DNA of 8,309 nucleotides, taken from Oscillospiraceae bacterium. GTDB lineage: Bacteria > Bacillota > Clostridia > Oscillospirales > Oscillospiraceae. The position numbers and the translations under genes are program-made. The stretch's first letter is position 1. Each line of letters begins with the position of its first letter. The stretch is from assembly GCA_017435245.1 (NCBI GenBank), contig JAFSFK010000152.1, positions 1 to 8,309 of the forward strand. Direction: 5' to 3'. Of the stretch, positions 6,044-8,309 are shown piece by piece. The notes beneath the pieces are model-generated. The model was given only the letters and a program-made list of their open reading frames with translations, was not told the origin of the DNA and ran no database searches.

Positions 6044-7225
6044 ATGAACGAACTTACTTTTCAGGATCTGGGACTTTCCGATGCTATGCTGAAAGCATTG
6101 GAAAAGAAGGGCTACGGCTGGCCCACTACCATCCAGCAGCTGGCCATCCCGGAGTTTATGCAGTGGAAGGATGTCATTGCCAAAGCACCCACCGGCACCG
6201 GCAAGACCTTTGCCTTCGGCATTCCTATGATCGAGCACGTGGATCCTGCCTGCCCGGATGTACAGGGTCTGATCTTAGCCCCCACCCGGGAGCTTGCCAT
6301 CCAGATCGGTGACGAGCTGCGGGGTCTGCTTACTTACTACCAGGGCATCCGTGTGGCTGTGCTGTATGGCGGCGCAGGCATCGTGGGTCAGGCCAAGCAG
6401 CTGGAAAAGAAGCCTCAGATCGTGGTCGCCACCCCCGGCAGACTGATGGATCACTACAACCGCAAGAACATCCGGCTGGACAAGATTCAGACCGTGGTTC
6501 TGGATGAGGCAGACCGGATGCTGGATATGGGTTTCTTTAAGGATGTGACCAAGATCATCGACAAGGTGAAAAACCGCAAGAATCTGGGTCTGTTCTCCGC
6601 CACCATCTCCCAGGAGGTTATGACCGTCTCCTGGATGTACCAGCGTGACGAAGTGGAGATCACCGTGGAACCCAAGAAAGAGGACCGCCCGGACATTGAC
6701 CAGTACTCCATCACCGTCACTCCCCTGGAAAAGGCGGAGACTACCCTGCGGCTGATCCGTACTCAGGGCTACGAGCGGGTAATGATCTTCTGCAACACCA
6801 AGCATATGTGCCAGCGCCTTTCCGATGATTTCCAGAGAGCAGGGGCAGACTGCGACTGTATCCACGGTGACATCCGCCAGAGTCAACGGGAAAAGACGAT
6901 GCAAAAATACCGGGACGGCAAGCTTGCCATTTTGATCGCCACCGACGTTGCCTCCCGGGGTATCGATGTGGACGATGTGGACTGCGTTATTAACTTCGAC
7001 ATTCCCGACGAGAACGAATACTATGTCCACCGCATCGGCAGAACCGGCCGGGCAAAGCGCAAGGGTGTTGCCTGGTCTATCATTGGCAACTTCCCGGAAA
7101 AAGCCAAGCTGGACGAGATCGCCAAGTACTCCAACTACACCATAAAGCCCATGCTTCTGGGCACAGATGGGAGCCTGACCGAGGAAGAGATCAAAGCTCC
7201 CGTCATCAAGAAGCGGTTCCGTTGA
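6044..7225 (+). CDS. DEAD-box ATP-dependent RNA helicase
   Basis: The protein has 393 residues and starts at the ATG 7 nt after AGGAAG (6031-6036). All superfamily 2 DEAD-box motifs are present in order: Q-motif region PTTIQQLAIP (27-36), motif I APTGTGKT (48-55), Ia PTREL (80-84), GG (109-110), Ib TPGR (130-133), II DEAD (154-157), III SAT (185-187), IV IFCNT (248-252), V TDVASRGID (300-308) and VI HRIGRTGR (329-336). It unwinds RNA with ATP and typically acts in ribosome assembly or mRNA turnover. The chain ends about 50 residues after motif VI with a short basic tail (KKRFR), so it lacks the RNA-binding extensions of DbpA, DeaD or CshA and is a minimal core enzyme. Some positions differ from the usual (SVSWM-like TVSWMYQ after SAT). 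It overlaps the next gene by TTGA, implying cotranslation. The exact subfamily (RhlE- or CshA-like) is not assignable by eye. Confidence 0.95.
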   Translation: MNELTFQDLGLSDAMLKALEKKGYGWPTTIQQLAIPEFMQWKDVIAKAPTGTGKTFAFGIPMIEHVDPACPDVQGLILAPTRELAIQIGDELRGLLTYYQGIRVAVLYGGAGIVGQAKQLEKKPQIVVATPGRLMDHYNRKNIRLDKIQTVVLDEADRMLDMGFFKDVTKIIDKVKNRKNLGLFSATISQEVMTVSWMYQRDEVEITVEPKKEDRPDIDQYSITVTPLEKAETTLRLIRTQGYERVMIFCNTKHMCQRLSDDFQRAGADCDCIHGDIRQSQREKTMQKYRDGKLAILIATDVASRGIDVDDVDCVINFDIPDENEYYVHRIGRTGRAKRKGVAWSIIGNFPEKAKLDEIAKYSNYTIKPMLLGTDGSLTEEEIKAPVIKKRFR

Positions 7226-8115
7226 CCGGCCCGGAACAAGGCTTTCTGCTGCTGAGCTCCCATCTGGGAGACCCTCAGCGGAAAGTATTGACTGTGGCGC
7301 AGCTGCGCACCCTTGCCCAAAGAGTACGGCAGATGGATGCTCCCACGCAGAATCGGGAGATGAATACCGAAGACTTGATCCGTCTGGGATACGACCGAAA
7401 TACCGCACATAGGATCCTTGGACTTCTTGCCGATACCCAGCAGCTGCAATGGTATGTTTCCAAGGGGCAGCGCAGCGGCTGCTATCCCATCACAAGGGTC
7501 AGCAGCGATTATCCTCCGGTGCTGAAAACAGCATTGGGTATGGACGCACCCGGATGCCTGTGGGCGAAGGGCGATATTTCCATACTGGATAGCCCCACCG
7601 TTTCCTTGGTAGGCAGCCGGGATCTCTCCCCCGCTAACCGGATATTTGCCCGGGAGGCCGGCAGGCAAGCTGCGCTTCAGGGCTTCACACTGGTATCCGG
7701 CAATGCCCGGGGTGCTGACCAAACAGCCCAGGATGCCTGTCTGAACGCCGGAGGTAAGGTCATCAGCATCGTTGCTGACCGGTTAGACCGTCACCCCGAT
7801 AAGGAAAATGTCCTATATCTTTCCGAGGACGGCTTTGATCTGGACTTTTCCACCCCCCGGGCGTTGAGCCGCAACCGGGTGATCCACGCTCTCTCCCCTG
7901 TGGTCCTGGTTGCCCAATGCACGCTGGAGAGCGGCGGTACCTGGGACGGCACCACCAGAAATCTGCAGCGCAGCTGGAGTCCGGTTTATTGTATGGACGA
8001 CGGCAGCGCCGCTATGCAGGAGCTGGCATATCGTGGTGCTTCCCTGATCAGTATGCAGCAGCTTTCCAACCTCTCAGCCCTGATGGAAAAAGAGCAAAAT
8101 TTTATCGACCAATGA
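7222..8115 (+). CDS. DprA/Smf-like protein, divergent subfamily
   Basis: The protein has 297 residues from the TTG at 7222-7224, which overlaps the helicase stop (TTGA). TTG is preferred because the encoded LTGPEQGFLLLSSHLGD reads as real protein and the next ATG is 37 codons later; no good ribosome site precedes it, so coupling to helicase translation is likely. Residues 50-75 look like a helical (SAM/HhH-like) N-domain, YPPVL...LWAKGDISIL (97-122) is the typical DprA lead-in, and the Rossmann-like domain follows: SLVGSRDLSPANR (128-140), LVSGNARGADQTAQ (157-170), a Gly-rich AGGKVISIVAD and SRNRVIHALS (216-225). DprA loads RecA on single-stranded DNA in transformation. Differences from the canonical form: GIDxxAH is GADQTAQ, and the SGxxxTA region reads ESGGTWDG. 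There is no C-terminal winged-helix domain. It could be a housekeeping or non-competence paralogue. Confidence 0.8.
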   Translation: MTGPEQGFLLLSSHLGDPQRKVLTVAQLRTLAQRVRQMDAPTQNREMNTEDLIRLGYDRNTAHRILGLLADTQQLQWYVSKGQRSGCYPITRVSSDYPPVLKTALGMDAPGCLWAKGDISILDSPTVSLVGSRDLSPANRIFAREAGRQAALQGFTLVSGNARGADQTAQDACLNAGGKVISIVADRLDRHPDKENVLYLSEDGFDLDFSTPRALSRNRVIHALSPVVLVAQCTLESGGTWDGTTRNLQRSWSPVYCMDDGSAAMQELAYRGASLISMQQLSNLSALMEKEQNFIDQ

Positions 8116-8138
8116 CGAAATGTCATTGGTCGATTTTT
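8104..8138 (+). terminator. Rho-independent terminator overlapping the dprA-like stop codon
   Basis: ATCGACCAATGAC (8104-8116) pairs perfectly over 13 bp with GTCATTGGTCGAT (8122-8134) around the loop GAAAT, followed by a T-run (8134-8138). The TGA stop at 8113-8115 lies in the left stem, so the last codons (IDQ) are part of the terminator. This closes the helicase-DprA unit. Confidence 0.9.
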
Positions 8139-8147
8139 GCGTCATAA

Positions 8148-8309
8148 TTTCAAATTCCAATTTATCGAGCAGTCTTCAATAGAACTTGTAGGGGCGATTA
8201 TCAATCGCCCGCCCAATTATTTGTGTGCAAATAATTGGGATTTCCGGAGGAAATCATATATTATCACCTGTCGGTGATGGGATTTTGTTTTACAAAATCC
8301 CCGGGCGGA
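8148..8309. repeat. Second interspersed repeat: shared end plus a ladder of five hairpins
   Basis: The first 24 nt (8148-8171) equal 1550-1573 at 23 of 24 positions. Then come consecutive perfect stems: GGGCGATT/AATCGCCC (8192-8210), CCCAATTATTTG/CAAATAATTGGG (8212-8239), GATTTCC/GGAAATC (8239-8255), ATCACC/GGTGAT (8263-8278) and GGGATTTTGT/ACAAAATCCC (8279-8301). The last bases, TCCCCGGGCGG, repeat the terminator arm at 1791-1801. There is no ORF. The element continues past the edge, so its right end is not seen. Such mosaics of hairpins are common between genes of gut Clostridia. Confidence 0.6.

Noticed and set aside
6275..7408. Long open frame on the minus strand opposite the helicase (377 codons)
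   Set aside because: It is antisense to a gene with every DEAD-box motif, has no ribosome site or recognisable domain, and reflects codon bias of the real gene.

Overview
The window looks like part of the chromosome of a Gram-positive, low-to-mid GC anaerobe of the class Clostridia, probably a gut Oscillospirales-type bacterium. This is inferred from strong AGGAGG-type ribosome binding sites, clostridial-style secreted surface proteins (BspA-type leucine-rich repeats, aromatic wall-binding-like repeats, a beta-helix protein), a BlaI/M56 regulatory pair and hairpin-rich intergenic repeats. No 16S or other phylogenetic marker is present, so the lineage is not proven.

Layout. (1) Positions 1-807, minus strand: the N-terminal 269 codons of a secreted beta-helix-type surface protein that runs off the left edge. 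(2) 808-1819: about 1 kb with no intact gene. It holds a good minus-strand promoter, a 21-codon hydrophobic leader-like ORF that may be the start of a frameshifted secreted protein, a plus-strand 3' gene remnant, a MITE-like inverted repeat (1550-1770) and a strong terminator hairpin. (3) 1820-5852, minus strand: a three-gene operon in the order BlaI/MecI-type repressor, M56 (BlaR1-like) membrane metallopeptidase, secreted BspA-type surface protein. The first two overlap by 4 nt (ATGA) and the third starts 26 nt later. The operon promoter (TTGACA-17-TAGACT) sits inside a 44-bp nested dyad that is the obvious repressor operator. (4) 5983-8138, plus strand: a divergent two-gene unit, a compact DEAD-box RNA helicase followed by a divergent DprA/Smf-like protein joined through a TTGA overlap and closed by a terminator whose stem includes the stop codon. 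(5) 8148-8309: a second interspersed repeat, starting with the same 24-nt end as the first and made of back-to-back hairpins.

How the genes may work together. The most interesting part is the BlaI-M56-surface protein operon. The M56 protein keeps the protease core (HENAH and the distal Glu) but has no penicillin-binding sensor. In its place is an ectodomain of five and a half repeats of about 39 residues, each carrying one His and three Cys (a CxxC pair plus one upstream Cys), like a string of zinc-ribbon-type modules. The expected logic, by analogy with BlaR1/BlaI, is that an external signal activates the protease, the repressor is inactivated, and the operon including the LRR/wall-repeat surface protein is switched on. 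The signal and target are inferred, not shown. The helicase-DprA pair is a separate, probably constitutive unit.
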